Origin: Pseudomonas sp. RIT-PI-q
GTDB taxonomy: Bacteria; Pseudomonadota; Gammaproteobacteria; Pseudomonadales; Pseudomonadaceae
Direction: 5' to 3'
DNA: 64,000 nucleotides
Assembly (NCBI RefSeq): GCF_001297125.1
Contig: NZ_LHPC01000029.1
Span: 1 to 64,000 of the forward strand
The notes beneath the pieces are model-generated. The model searched no databases and was not told the origin of the DNA. It worked only from the letters and a program-made list of their open reading frames with translations. Below, piece by piece: positions 45,932 to 54,630 of this stretch. Within the stretch, counting starts at the first letter, position 1. The number at the start of each line of letters is the position of its first letter. The position numbers and the translations under genes were made by a program.

Positions 45932-46957
45932 ATGGTGTTGAACAAACGTGCAACCGCAGTACTGTTCGCCGGCTTACTGGCCACGGCCAGTCACGTGGCA
46001 ATGGCGGCTGAAAGCGTCAACTTCGTCAGTTGGGGCGGCAGCACCCAGGATGCACAGAAGCAGGCCTGGGCCGACCCGTTCAGCAAGGCCAGCGGCATCA
46101 CCGTGGTCCAGGATGGCCCCACCGACTACGGCAAACTCAAAGCCATGGTCGAAAGCGGCAACGTGCAGTGGGACGTGGTCGACGTCGAAGCTGACTTCGC
46201 CTTGCGCGCCGCCTCCGAAGGCTTGCTCGAACCCCTCGATTTCAAAGTAATCCAGCGCGACAAGATCGACCCACGGTTTGTCTCCGATCACGGCGTCGGC
46301 TCGTTCTTCTTCTCCTTCGTCCTCGGCTACAACGAAGGCAAGCTCGGCGCCGGCAAGCCTCAGGACTGGTCTGCGCTGTTCGACACCAAAACCTTCCCCG
46401 GCAAACGCGCCCTCTATAAATGGCCGAGCCCGGGCGTGCTGGAACTGGCCTTGCTGGCCGACGGCGTAGCGGCAGACAAGCTCTATCCGCTGGACCTGGA
46501 TCGCGCCTTCAAGAAACTCGACACCATCAAGAAAGACATCGTCTGGTGGGGTGGCGGTGCGCAGTCGCAACAGTTGCTGGCCTCTGGCGAAGCGAGCATG
46601 GGCCAGTTCTGGAACGGCCGGATCCACGCCCTGCAAGAAGACGGCGCACCCGTGGGTGTGAGCTGGAAACAGAACCTGGTGATGGCCGACATTCTGGTGA
46701 TCCCCAAAGGGTCGAAAAACAAGGACGCGGCGATGAAGTTCCTGGCCAACGCCAGCAGCGCCAAAGGACAGGCCGACTTCTCCAACCTGACGGCCTATGC
46801 GCCAGTCAACGTCGACAGCGTGGCGCGCCTCGATTCGGTGCTGGCCCCTAACCTGCCGACTGCCTACGCTAAGGATCAGATCACTCTTGATTTCGCGTAC
46901 TGGGCCAAGAACGGTCCGGCCATCGCGACACGGTGGAACGAATGGCTGGTCAAATGA
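45932..46957 (+). CDS. ABC transporter substrate-binding protein, PotD/SpuD-like
   Basis: A 341-residue periplasmic protein with signal peptide (cleavage after AMA, before AESVNFVSWGGS). The ATG at 45932 has GAGGG 7 bases upstream; a GTG two codons earlier is possible. The fold is that of the SBP_bac_8 class, with the conserved front DYGKLKAMVESGNVQWDVVDVE and a later VWWGGGAQSQQLLASGEASMGQFWNGR region. Relatives bind polyamines, opines or organic acids. It is the first gene of a four-gene importer behind operator site 3; the ligand is probably the substrate of the neighbouring catabolic genes. Confidence 0.92.
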   Translation: MVLNKRATAVLFAGLLATASHVAMAAESVNFVSWGGSTQDAQKQAWADPFSKASGITVVQDGPTDYGKLKAMVESGNVQWDVVDVEADFALRAASEGLLEPLDFKVIQRDKIDPRFVSDHGVGSFFFSFVLGYNEGKLGAGKPQDWSALFDTKTFPGKRALYKWPSPGVLELALLADGVAADKLYPLDLDRAFKKLDTIKKDIVWWGGGAQSQQLLASGEASMGQFWNGRIHALQEDGAPVGVSWKQNLVMADILVIPKGSKNKDAAMKFLANASSAKGQADFSNLTAYAPVNVDSVARLDSVLAPNLPTAYAKDQITLDFAYWAKNGPAIATRWNEWLVK

Positions 46958-47883
46958 AAATGACGGTAAGCACTCCGCCCGGTAGCGCCGCTGGCGTTGC
47001 CGGAGCAGTTCCCGCCAAGGCGGCTGTGATGACGCAAGCCCCTTCCCTGGCACAGCGCTGGCGTGGCGCGAGTAACCTGCTCCCCGCCTTGCTGTTCCTT
47101 GGCCTGTTCTTTCTCGCGCCGTTGATCGGGCTGTTGCTGCGCGGTGTGCTGGAGCCGGTGCCGGGGTTGGGCAACTACGAGCAGCTGTTCGCCAACTCGG
47201 CGTATGCCCGCGTGTTGTTGAACACCTTTTCGGTGGCCGGACTGGTAACGCTGTTCAGCCTGCTGCTCGGCTTTCCACTGGCCTGGGCGATCACCCTGGT
47301 GCCAAAAGGCTGGGGCCGCTGGATCCTCAACATCGTGCTGCTGTCGATGTGGACCAGCCTCCTCGCCCGGACCTATTCCTGGCTGGTGCTGTTGCAAGCC
47401 TCCGGGGTGATCAACAAGGCCTTGATGGCGATGGGCATCATCGATCAGCCGCTGGAGATGGTGCATAACCTGACCGGCGTGGTGATCGGCATGAGCTACA
47501 TCATGATCCCGTTCATCGTGCTGCCGTTGCAGGCGACCATGCAGGCCATCGACCCGATGATCCTGCAGGCCGGTTCGATCTGCGGCGCGAGTCCCTGGAC
47601 CAACTTCTTCCGGGTGTTCCTGCCGCTGTGCCGGCCGGGGTTGTTCTCCGGTGGCCTGATGGTGTTTGTGATGTCGCTGGGGTACTACGTCACGCCGGCG
47701 CTGCTGGGCGGCGCGCAGAACATGATGCTGCCCGAGTTCATCATTCAGCAGGTGCAGTCGTTCCTCAACTGGGGCCTGGCCAGCGCCGGCGCTGCGTTGC
47801 TGATCGTGATTACGCTGGTGCTGTTCTACTTCTACCTGAAGCTTCAGCCGGAATCCCCGGTTGGCGCCAGCAACGCGAGGTAA
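46954..47883 (+). CDS. ABC transporter permease, PotB-like
   Basis: A 309-residue membrane protein with six predicted spans and the binding-protein-dependent transport motif in its second half (IDPMILQAGSICGASPWTNFF, containing the EAA-like loop). An N-terminal tail of about 35 residues precedes the first span. The start ATG overlaps the upstream stop (ATGA). Confidence 0.92.
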   Translation: MKMTVSTPPGSAAGVAGAVPAKAAVMTQAPSLAQRWRGASNLLPALLFLGLFFLAPLIGLLLRGVLEPVPGLGNYEQLFANSAYARVLLNTFSVAGLVTLFSLLLGFPLAWAITLVPKGWGRWILNIVLLSMWTSLLARTYSWLVLLQASGVINKALMAMGIIDQPLEMVHNLTGVVIGMSYIMIPFIVLPLQATMQAIDPMILQAGSICGASPWTNFFRVFLPLCRPGLFSGGLMVFVMSLGYYVTPALLGGAQNMMLPEFIIQQVQSFLNWGLASAGAALLIVITLVLFYFYLKLQPESPVGASNAR

Positions 47884-47889
47884 GCCGTC

Positions 47890-48699
47890 ATGCTCCTGAC
47901 CCCCAATGCGATGAGCCGCCGCATGCGTTTCGGCCTGTACTTCACGACCGGGCTGATCGCGCTGTTCCTGCTGTTGCCGATCGTGTTCATCGTGCTGCTG
48001 TCCTTCGGTTCCTCCCAGTGGCTGGTGTTCCCGCCACCGGGCTGGACGCTGAAATGGTACGGCCAGTTTTTCTCCAATGCCGACTGGATGAACGCGGCGC
48101 TGGCCAGCCTCAAGGTTGCAGTGCTGACCACCTTCTTCGCCGTGGCACTGGGTTTGCCGACCGCATTTGCACTGGTGCGTGGACGCTTCCCGGGCCGGGA
48201 AATGCTCTACGGCCTGTTCACCCTGCCGATGATCGTGCCGCTGGTGATCATCGCGGTGGCGGTCTACGCGCTGTTTCTCAAACTGGGCTACACCGGGACG
48301 ATGTTCGCGTTCGTGGTCAGCCATGTGATCGTGGCGTTGCCGTTCACCATCATCTCGATCATCAACTCGTTGAAGCTGTTCGATCAGTCGATCGAAGATG
48401 CCGCGGTGATCTGCGGTGCATCGCGTCTGCAAGCGGTGTTCAAGGTGACCTTTCCGGCAATTCGTCCGGGCATGGTCGCCGGCGCCCTGTTTGCGTTCCT
48501 GGTGTCCTGGGATGAAGTGGTGCTGAGCGTGATGATGGCCAGCCCGACCCTGCAAACCCTTCCCGTGAAAATGTGGACCACCCTGCGCCAGGACCTGACG
48601 CCTGTGATCGCCGTCGCTTCGACGCTGCTGATCGGCCTCTCGGTATTGGTCATGGTGATCGCCGCCGCCCTTCGCCGGCGCAATGAAATCAGCGCCTGA
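47890..48699 (+). CDS. ABC transporter permease, PotC-like
   Basis: A 269-residue membrane protein with six spans and the EAA loop 'SIEDAAVICGASRLQAVFKV'. It is the second half of the heterodimeric membrane channel with the preceding permease. Only 6 bp separate the two genes. Confidence 0.92.
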   Translation: MLLTPNAMSRRMRFGLYFTTGLIALFLLLPIVFIVLLSFGSSQWLVFPPPGWTLKWYGQFFSNADWMNAALASLKVAVLTTFFAVALGLPTAFALVRGRFPGREMLYGLFTLPMIVPLVIIAVAVYALFLKLGYTGTMFAFVVSHVIVALPFTIISIINSLKLFDQSIEDAAVICGASRLQAVFKVTFPAIRPGMVAGALFAFLVSWDEVVLSVMMASPTLQTLPVKMWTTLRQDLTPVIAVASTLLIGLSVLVMVIAAALRRRNEISA

Positions 48700-48716
48700 G
48701 CGCCCAGGAGTACGAC

Positions 48717-49871
48717 ATGAGTGCAGTGATCAAAGATGCCGCGCAGCAAAATGACCAACCCTTGGTAAGCCTGCGCAACCTGAACAAGCACTACGGCGAC
48801 TTTGCCGCCGTGGACAACATCTCGCTGGACATCAAGGACGGTGAATTCCTCACCTTCCTCGGCTCCAGTGGCTCAGGCAAAAGTACAACGTTGTCGATGC
48901 TCGCCGGTTTTGAAACCCCGAGCAGCGGCGAGATCCTGGTCAATGGCCAGTCACTGGTCAACGTGCCGCCGCACAAGCGCGACATCGGCATGGTGTTCCA
49001 GCGTTATTCGCTGTTCCCGCATCTGTCGGTGCGCGACAACATCGCGTTCCCGTTGACCATTCGTAAACTGGCCAGCGCCGAACGCGAGCGCCGGGTCGAT
49101 GCCATGCTCAAACTGGTGCAACTGGAACAGTTCGCCCATCGCCGCCCTTCGCAACTGTCCGGTGGTCAGCAACAGCGTGTCGCCATCGCCCGGGCGCTGG
49201 TGTATGAGCCACGCATTTTGCTGATGGATGAACCGCTGGGTGCGCTCGATAAAAAACTGCGTGAGGATTTGCAGGACGAATTGCGCCAGTTGCACCGGCG
49301 TCTGGGGATTACGATTGTCTATGTGACCCACGATCAGGAAGAAGCCATGCGGTTGTCGCAGCGTATTGCGATTTTCAGTCATGGCAAGATCGTTGGTTTG
49401 GGCAGCGGTTTTGACTTGTACCAGAACCCGCCGAATGCGTTTGTGGCTTCGTTTCTGGGTAACTCGAACTTCCTCAAGCTCAAGGCTCAGGGGAATGCGG
49501 TGGCTTTGTTTGAGGGGCAGTCGTTGTCGATTCGCCTGACGGCCGGGTTGCAGATTGATCAGGATGTGCTGCTGATGGTGCGTCCGGAAAAGGCCCAGGC
49601 ATTGAGCGTCAAGCAAGCCATTCAGGAACCGCTGGCGGCTGGCTGGAACGAAGTCTCGGCCACGGTCGTGGAAGTGCTGTTCCTTGGCGAAAGCCAGACC
49701 TGCAGCGTGGTGACCTCAGGCGGTACATCGATGACCGTCAAGGCGCTGTCTGCTGCGGGGATGCCGCTCAAGGCGGGTGATCCGGTGCAAGTGCGCTGGG
49801 CTACGGCTGATGCTTGTGTGTACACGCAATGGGCTGAAAGTGATTTGAACAAGGCTGCCGGGGCGCATTGA
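48717..49871 (+). CDS. ABC transporter ATP-binding protein, PotA-like
   Basis: A 384-residue ATPase: Walker A GSSGSGKST, signature LSGGQQQR, Walker B ILLMDEPLGALD, H-loop YVTHDQEEAM. It is followed by a C-terminal TOBE domain (about residues 285-375, with VEVLFLGESQTCSVV). Length and order match PotA/SpuF. It energises the importer and ends the operon at a strong terminator. Confidence 0.94.
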   Translation: MSAVIKDAAQQNDQPLVSLRNLNKHYGDFAAVDNISLDIKDGEFLTFLGSSGSGKSTTLSMLAGFETPSSGEILVNGQSLVNVPPHKRDIGMVFQRYSLFPHLSVRDNIAFPLTIRKLASAERERRVDAMLKLVQLEQFAHRRPSQLSGGQQQRVAIARALVYEPRILLMDEPLGALDKKLREDLQDELRQLHRRLGITIVYVTHDQEEAMRLSQRIAIFSHGKIVGLGSGFDLYQNPPNAFVASFLGNSNFLKLKAQGNAVALFEGQSLSIRLTAGLQIDQDVLLMVRPEKAQALSVKQAIQEPLAAGWNEVSATVVEVLFLGESQTCSVVTSGGTSMTVKALSAAGMPLKAGDPVQVRWATADACVYTQWAESDLNKAAGAH

Positions 49872-49907
49872 TCGCCGGGTGGGCCTGCTTTTACCGTGTC
49901 ACCCTGT

Positions 49908-49944
49908 GGTCGCCGCAACGTCGGGTTGCGGCGGCCTTTTTTTT
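49908..49944 (+). terminator. Rho-independent terminator of the importer operon
   Basis: GGTCGCCGCAAC pairs with GTTGCGGCGGCC around GTCGG, followed by eight Ts (49937-49944). Confidence 0.92.
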
Positions 49945-50012
49945 GGCTGTTTGATGGGGGGGCAAATCCGCTTTTTTGGGTGCGACCCCCTCTTCGTTCC
50001 GTACACCAATCC

Positions 50013-50398
50013 CCTGTAGGAGCTGGCTCGCCAGCGAAGGTCGTCAACGATGACGCGTTTCATCAGGATAACGTGGCGCCTTCGAATGCTTCGCTGGCAA
50101 GCCAGCTCCTACACTGACCGTGCGCGGCCGCTTCTTCGTTTCGTACACCAATCCCCTGTAGGAGCTGGCTCGCCAGCGAAGGTCGTCAACGATGACGCGT
50201 TTCATCAGGATAAACGTGGCGCCTTCGAATGCTTCGCTGGCAAGCCAGCTCCTACATTGACCGTGTGTGGCCGCTTCTTCGTTTTGTACACCAATCCCCT
50301 GTAGGCGCTGGCTCGCCAGCGAAGGTCGTCAACGATGACGCGTTTCATCAGGATAACGTGGCGCCTTCGAATGCTTCGCTGGCAAGCCAGCTCCTACA
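50013..50398. repeat. Tandem array of REP-containing units, period about 142 bp
   Basis: Three units start near 50016, 50158 and 50301. Each contains left REP GTAGGAGCTGGCTCGCC, spacer GTCGTCAACGATGACGCGTT, a GTGGCGCCTTCGAATGC segment, inverted right REP, then a linker with CCGCTTCTTCGTTT and GTACACCAATCCCC that is absent from the 111-bp array. The linker makes the period longer, so this array was amplified separately from the one at 43.5 kb. The third unit has a mutated left arm (GTAGGCGCTGG). Confidence 0.92.
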
Positions 50399-50423
50399 AG
50401 CGCGGTATCGGATTGGCCCCCAA

Positions 50424-51854
50424 TCAAAGAGAAGCCAATCGAGCCGCCAAAGCCTGAGCCTGACTGGCCACATCCGTAACGGCCGTGCTCTCCCACCACA
50501 TCCCCCGCAACGGCGGCCCCATCGCAAACAGCCGACTGGCGACCTGCCCATCAGCATCCAGCACCGCACCGTCAACAGCCGCCGCAATCCCCAACGCCAA
50601 CGGCCCCGGCCGAATTAACCCGCGTGCCAGCAGTTGCCGCGGCAACGGTCGCGCAACCCGACGCCAGTCGTACTCAATGCCGCTGGAATTGATCAACGCC
50701 GCGCCACTGACAACGCACGTTTCAACCTCCCCACGACGACGAATCCGGATACTCACTTCCCCGCCCAAGGAAGGCTCCAGCCCCTTGAACGAAGCAGCCT
50801 GAATCCGCAATCGCCCTTCCCCATGCAACCGCGCCACCAACTGCGCACTCAACGGCGGTGAGCGGTGGTGATGACTTTCCCACCACGGCCGCACATGCCG
50901 CACAAACTGCCGGCGCTGCACGTCCGTTGCCTGATTCCACAAGCGGCCGATGTGCGCACGCACCGTGTCCAAAGGCGCCTGCCAATCAACGCCTTGTGCG
51001 ATAGCCTCCCGACAATGCCGGCGCAGTTCGCGCACCAACTGACGGGGTGTACGAATGCTGTGATCCTCGGCCAGAAAATCCACCCAGGCCGGCGGTTGCC
51101 GGCGCACGTGAGGCAACAAGCCATGCCGGGAAAATACTTCGATCGGCCCGCGATGCCCGGCCTGTTCCAGCGACACCACGGCGTCGACCATGGTCAGGCC
51201 CGAGCCGATGATCAGCACCGTCGACTGCGGGTCGAGTTGCTGCATGGCAGCGACGTCCCACGGATCGAGTGCCGCTGCGTTCAAGCCACTGGATTCGGTT
51301 TGCGGCGTGCGTGCGGCGGGGAACATTCCGGTCGCCAGCACGGCATAAATCCCCTGTAACCGCTGCCCGTCACTCAAGGTCAGCAGCACTGAATCGTCCA
51401 GCGTTTGCAGATCAACCACCTCGGCCCGCACATGTTCGATCGTTGAACCGCTCAAGGCCCCAACGGCTTGCGCTTCGGCCAGACGCTGCTGCACGTACAG
51501 ACCAAAAATCCCCCGTGGCGGGAACAACTCGCTGATCGGCACATGTTGCTCGTCAGACTCGGGCCAGCCACCCGCCGCAATGTATTCGGTCAGCCATTGG
51601 GTCAGGTCGTCAACGTTGTCCGGGTCGACGCTCATGCGCGCCGCGTTACCGTTGAGCGTATGGCCCAACTCGACCGCGCTGTACGCCTCGCCCCGGCCCA
51701 ATTCGGCCCGAGGTTCGATCACCAGCACCTGACGCTTGCCGGGCAAACGCAACAACTGCGCCGCCAGCATCGCGCCGCTGAGGCCGCCGCCGACGATCAG
51801 GATGTCTGCGTGACGGATGGCGCGAGTCGCCTGTCCGCTTTGGGTTTCACTCAT
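50424..51854 (-). CDS. FAD/NAD(P)-binding protein
   Basis: A 476-residue flavoprotein. The FAD dinucleotide site DILIVGGGLSGAMLA is at about residues 17-31. A second Rossmann motif, VLIIGSGLTMVDAVVSLEQAG, lies near 216-236. The middle 'GHTLNGNAARMSVDP' and the C-terminal MGPPLRGMWWESTAV segments match the FAD-NAD(P)-binding family (PF13454 type) found in sulfur and siderophore loci. Probably an oxidoreductase or hydroxylase partner in the minus-strand sulfur group; the substrate is not evident. It follows the 46-codon ORF by 7 bp. Confidence 0.85.
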   Translation of the reverse strand: MSETQSGQATRAIRHADILIVGGGLSGAMLAAQLLRLPGKRQVLVIEPRAELGRGEAYSAVELGHTLNGNAARMSVDPDNVDDLTQWLTEYIAAGGWPESDEQHVPISELFPPRGIFGLYVQQRLAEAQAVGALSGSTIEHVRAEVVDLQTLDDSVLLTLSDGQRLQGIYAVLATGMFPAARTPQTESSGLNAAALDPWDVAAMQQLDPQSTVLIIGSGLTMVDAVVSLEQAGHRGPIEVFSRHGLLPHVRRQPPAWVDFLAEDHSIRTPRQLVRELRRHCREAIAQGVDWQAPLDTVRAHIGRLWNQATDVQRRQFVRHVRPWWESHHHRSPPLSAQLVARLHGEGRLRIQAASFKGLEPSLGGEVSIRIRRRGEVETCVVSGAALINSSGIEYDWRRVARPLPRQLLARGLIRPGPLALGIAAAVDGAVLDADGQVASRLFAMGPPLRGMWWESTAVTDVASQAQALAARLASL

Positions 51855-51861
51855 GCCGTTC

Positions 51862-52002
51862 TCACTGATCAGTGTTTACCTGGATAGAAGTCATGCAGAT
51901 CTCCTGGACGATCATAGGCGCCAAACCCATGGATGATTCATCAAACAGTACCAAAGTAGGAGGCGTTGCGCCGACGTGCAGAATGGAATCGGTGGAGCTC
52001 AT
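51862..52002 (-). pseudogene. 46-codon ORF with LivF-like motif, likely ABC ATPase remnant
   Basis: Starts with ATG overlapping the stop of the upstream acyl-CoA-synthetase-like gene (ATGA) and ends 7 bp before the FAD protein start. The middle, TLVLFDESSMGLAPMIVQEI, is strongly like the Walker B/D-loop region of branched-chain amino acid ABC ATPases (LLLDEPSLGLAPxIVQEI), with Pro replaced by Ser. No Walker A, no signature motif and too short to function as an ATPase. Probably a leftover of a livF-like gene; retention of an open, coupled frame is odd. Confidence 0.6.
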
Positions 52003-52904
52003 GCGATGTCCTGTTTGAATTCGGCGAGCCAGGTTGCCTTGGGTTGAGCGTCAGGGCTGCGGGTGGCTTGCCAGATGAAATGCAGGTTGTGAAAGCCCAG
52101 CCGCCGGCGAACAAGGTTTTTGATCAGGCGTCGCAGTCCGCGTTCCGGATGGGCAATGGCCCAGTCACAGAGGCGCCGGCGCCAGGTGCCTTGCGGCGCG
52201 AGACGGCTTTCGATTTCGGCGGCCAGCCGTTGCAGGCCTTCGGTGGAAAGCAGGAGCCCTGAGGGCGCCACTTCACGACGATCGCGGCTGGCGCTGCCAG
52301 GACTTTCCGGGAAGGCCAGGGAGTGGCCGCGACTCAGCCATTGCTCAAGCAACACCGTCAGGCCGCTCTGCCATTGGGTGCTCTCTTCGCTCCACAATTG
52401 ATCACCTTGCGCCCAGCGGTTAAGGCGTTGCGGGGGGTCTGACGGACCGAGCAGTTCGGTAAAATCCAGCAGCGACTGGCTGTGGTTGATCCACAGTTGC
52501 TGCGTCTGCCGGCCGTGGACGAAGGCATGAGTCGGACGACTGCGCCACAGGGCTTTGTGCAGCTCTTCGGGTTCGAGATTGTCCGGCAGCGTCAACACTT
52601 CACCGCCGATGTGTTGTGCGGCCAGGGCCAACTGCAACAGGTCCGGTTCGAAAGCGCCGCTGAGGGCCAGGCGCGAAACCTCGGTAAAACCGTGTTGACG
52701 TAAACCATCGGCCAGGCGCTCGACATCGCGCAATACATCAATCCAGCGCCAGACGAGCCACTGGCCGTGACGCTTGTGCCGCAACGCCGGTTGCAACGGA
52801 CTGACCTGAGCCCAGTGACGCAATTGCTCCAAAGCTCGGGGCACGTTGACCTGCCACTCGGTGATGTCCGCAATCAGCGGACGCTTGAGTTCGTGCACGC
52901 TCAT
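51999..52904 (-). CDS. Truncated acyl-CoA synthetase-like protein
   Basis: A 301-residue protein with AGGAGG 7 bases before the ATG. The N-terminus resembles AMP-dependent long-chain acyl-CoA synthetases ('ALEQLRHWAQVSPLQPALRHKRHGQWLVWRWIDV', residues 23-56; 'VSRLALSGAFEPDLLQLALAAQHIGGEVLTLP'). Near the end 'LIKNLVRRRLGFHNLHFIWQAT' recalls the loop before the acyl-adenylate domain. Such enzymes are 500-650 residues and carry an SGTTGxPKG-type P-loop and YGxTE motif; neither is seen. It is either a decayed gene or a reduced accessory protein. AMP-ligase genes of this type often accompany LivFGHM-like transporters, fitting the LivF-like scrap downstream. Confidence 0.65.
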   Translation of the reverse strand: MSVHELKRPLIADITEWQVNVPRALEQLRHWAQVSPLQPALRHKRHGQWLVWRWIDVLRDVERLADGLRQHGFTEVSRLALSGAFEPDLLQLALAAQHIGGEVLTLPDNLEPEELHKALWRSRPTHAFVHGRQTQQLWINHSQSLLDFTELLGPSDPPQRLNRWAQGDQLWSEESTQWQSGLTVLLEQWLSRGHSLAFPESPGSASRDRREVAPSGLLLSTEGLQRLAAEIESRLAPQGTWRRRLCDWAIAHPERGLRRLIKNLVRRRLGFHNLHFIWQATRSPDAQPKATWLAEFKQDIA

Positions 52905-52974
52905 GAATTGACCTCCTGTTCATGGACAAAAGCATGCGGTAGTCCGCCGGGCCCGATATGTGGAACACCACCGC

Positions 52975-53202
52975 CCCTGTGGGAGCGGGCTTGCCCGCGA
53001 AGAGGCCAGCACATCCAACATCAATGTCGCCTGTCAGATCGCCTTCGCGAGCAGGCTCGCTCCCACAGGGATCTGTGGTGGGCTCGGGTTGTGTATACGA
53101 CCTCAATCAACTGTGGGAGCGGGCTTGCCCGCGATGGGGCCGGTACATTCAGCATTGATGTCGACTGCCAGACAGCCATCGCGGGCAAGCCCGCTCCCAC
53201 AG
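52975..53202. repeat. Two REP doublets
   Basis: Pair one spans about 52975-53069 (CCTGTGGGAGCGGGCTTGCC with an inverse based on GAGCAGGCTCGCTCCCACAG, so the two arms belong to different REP variants). Pair two spans about 53111-53202 with matched arms. They fill the gap between the LLM monooxygenase end and the synthetase-like gene and so split this minus-strand group. Confidence 0.9.
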
Positions 53203-53223
53203 GGATGTGTGTTGTGCTGACAA

Positions 53224-54630
53224 TCAGGCAGACACTAACTTCTTCTCCTGCTGACGCAACGCCGCCAGGTCGCGATAACCACTCCCCGGATGGATCTCCG
53301 GCAAGCGTGGTCCTTCGCCGAACAGCTTCTCACGCAGGGTCCCCGGTGCGTATTCGGTCTTGTACACGCCGCGCTTCTGCAACTCCGGCACCAGCAGTTC
53401 CACGGCGTCGATGAAGGTTTCGTGGGTCAGTGCATAAGCCAGGTTGAAGCCATCGACATCGGTTTCCTCAACCCACTCCTGCAACAGGTCGGCGACGGTC
53501 TCGGGACTGCCGACAAACAGCGGCCCAAAACCACCGATGCCCACCCAATCGGCTAGCTCATTGGGCGTCCAGACTTTGTTCGGATCCGCTGTCGAAAAGG
53601 CCTCCACCGCCGATTGAATCGCGTTGGTATGCACATGCTTGAGCGGCTCATCCGGTTTGAACTGACTGAAATCAATCCCCGTCCAGCCCGAGATCAACGC
53701 CATGGCACCTTCGTAGCTGACCCAGGTTTTGTATTCCTCGAACTTGGCTTTAGCCTTGGCGTCGGTCTCACCGAGGATTACCGTTTGCAGGTTGAAGATC
53801 AGAATCTTCGACGGATCGCGCCCGGCTTCGGCGGCACGGCGACGGATGTCCGCAACGGTCTTCTTCAGCAGCACTTTCGACGGTGCGGCGACAAACACGC
53901 ATTCGGCATGCTCAGCCGCAAACTGCTTGCCGCGACTCGACGCGCCGGCCTGATACAGCACAGGCGTGCGCTGCGGCGAGGGCTCGCAGAGGTGAATCCC
54001 CGGCACCTGGAAGTGTTTGCCCACATGCTGGATCTCATGAATCTTGCTCGGGTCGCTGAAGATCCGGCGCTCGCGATCGCGCAGGATCGCGCCCTCTTCC
54101 CAACTGCCCTCCCAGAGTTTGTAGCAAACCTCCAGGTACTCTTCGGCGAAGTCGTAACGCGCGTCGTGTTCGGTCTGGGCTTTCTGGCCGAGGTTCTTCG
54201 CGCCGCTCTCCAGATACGAGGTGACGATGTTCCAGCCAGCGCGGCCCTTGGTCAGGTGATCGAGGGTCGACAGGCGGCGGGCGAACGGATACGGATGCTC
54301 GAACGACAGCGACGCCGTCAGGCCGAAACCCAAGTGTTCGGTCACCAGCGCCATCGGCGGAATCAATTGCAGCGGATCGTTGACCGGCACCTGCGCCGCC
54401 TGGCGGATCGCTGCGTCACCGTTGCCGTTGTAGACGTCGTAGATGCCCAACACATCGGCAATGAACAAACCGTCGAACTTGCCGCGTTCAAGGATCTTCG
54501 CCAGATCGGTCCAGTATTCCAGGTCCTTGTACTGCCACGAGCGATCTCGCGGGTGCGCCCACAATCCCGGCGACTGGTGGCCGACGCAGTTCATGTCAAA
54601 AGCGTTGAGACGAATTTCACGGGCCATCAA
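53224..54630 (-). CDS. LLM-class flavin-dependent monooxygenase (NtaA/SnaA/DszA family)
   Basis: A 468-residue enzyme: opening REIRLNAFDMNCVGHQSPGLW, then ILERGKFDGLFIADVLGIYD, 'YPFARRLSTLDHLTKGRAGWNIVTS' (FMN-site strand and loop), and PVLYQAGASSRGKQFAA. All are signatures of the nitrilotriacetate/dibenzothiophene-sulfone monooxygenase family. It uses FMNH2 from a separate reductase, probably to cleave C-S or C-N bonds for sulfur supply. Its ATG overlaps the upstream stop (ATGA). Confidence 0.92.
   Translation of the reverse strand: MMAREIRLNAFDMNCVGHQSPGLWAHPRDRSWQYKDLEYWTDLAKILERGKFDGLFIADVLGIYDVYNGNGDAAIRQAAQVPVNDPLQLIPPMALVTEHLGFGLTASLSFEHPYPFARRLSTLDHLTKGRAGWNIVTSYLESGAKNLGQKAQTEHDARYDFAEEYLEVCYKLWEGSWEEGAILRDRERRIFSDPSKIHEIQHVGKHFQVPGIHLCEPSPQRTPVLYQAGASSRGKQFAAEHAECVFVAAPSKVLLKKTVADIRRRAAEAGRDPSKILIFNLQTVILGETDAKAKAKFEEYKTWVSYEGAMALISGWTGIDFSQFKPDEPLKHVHTNAIQSAVEAFSTADPNKVWTPNELADWVGIGGFGPLFVGSPETVADLLQEWVEETDVDGFNLAYALTHETFIDAVELLVPELQKRGVYKTEYAPGTLREKLFGEGPRLPEIHPGSGYRDLAALRQQEKKLVSA

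Noticed and set aside
46876..48555. 559-codon minus-strand frame rich in His and Gln
   Set aside because: A shadow of the two ABC permease genes; its composition is implausible for a real protein.
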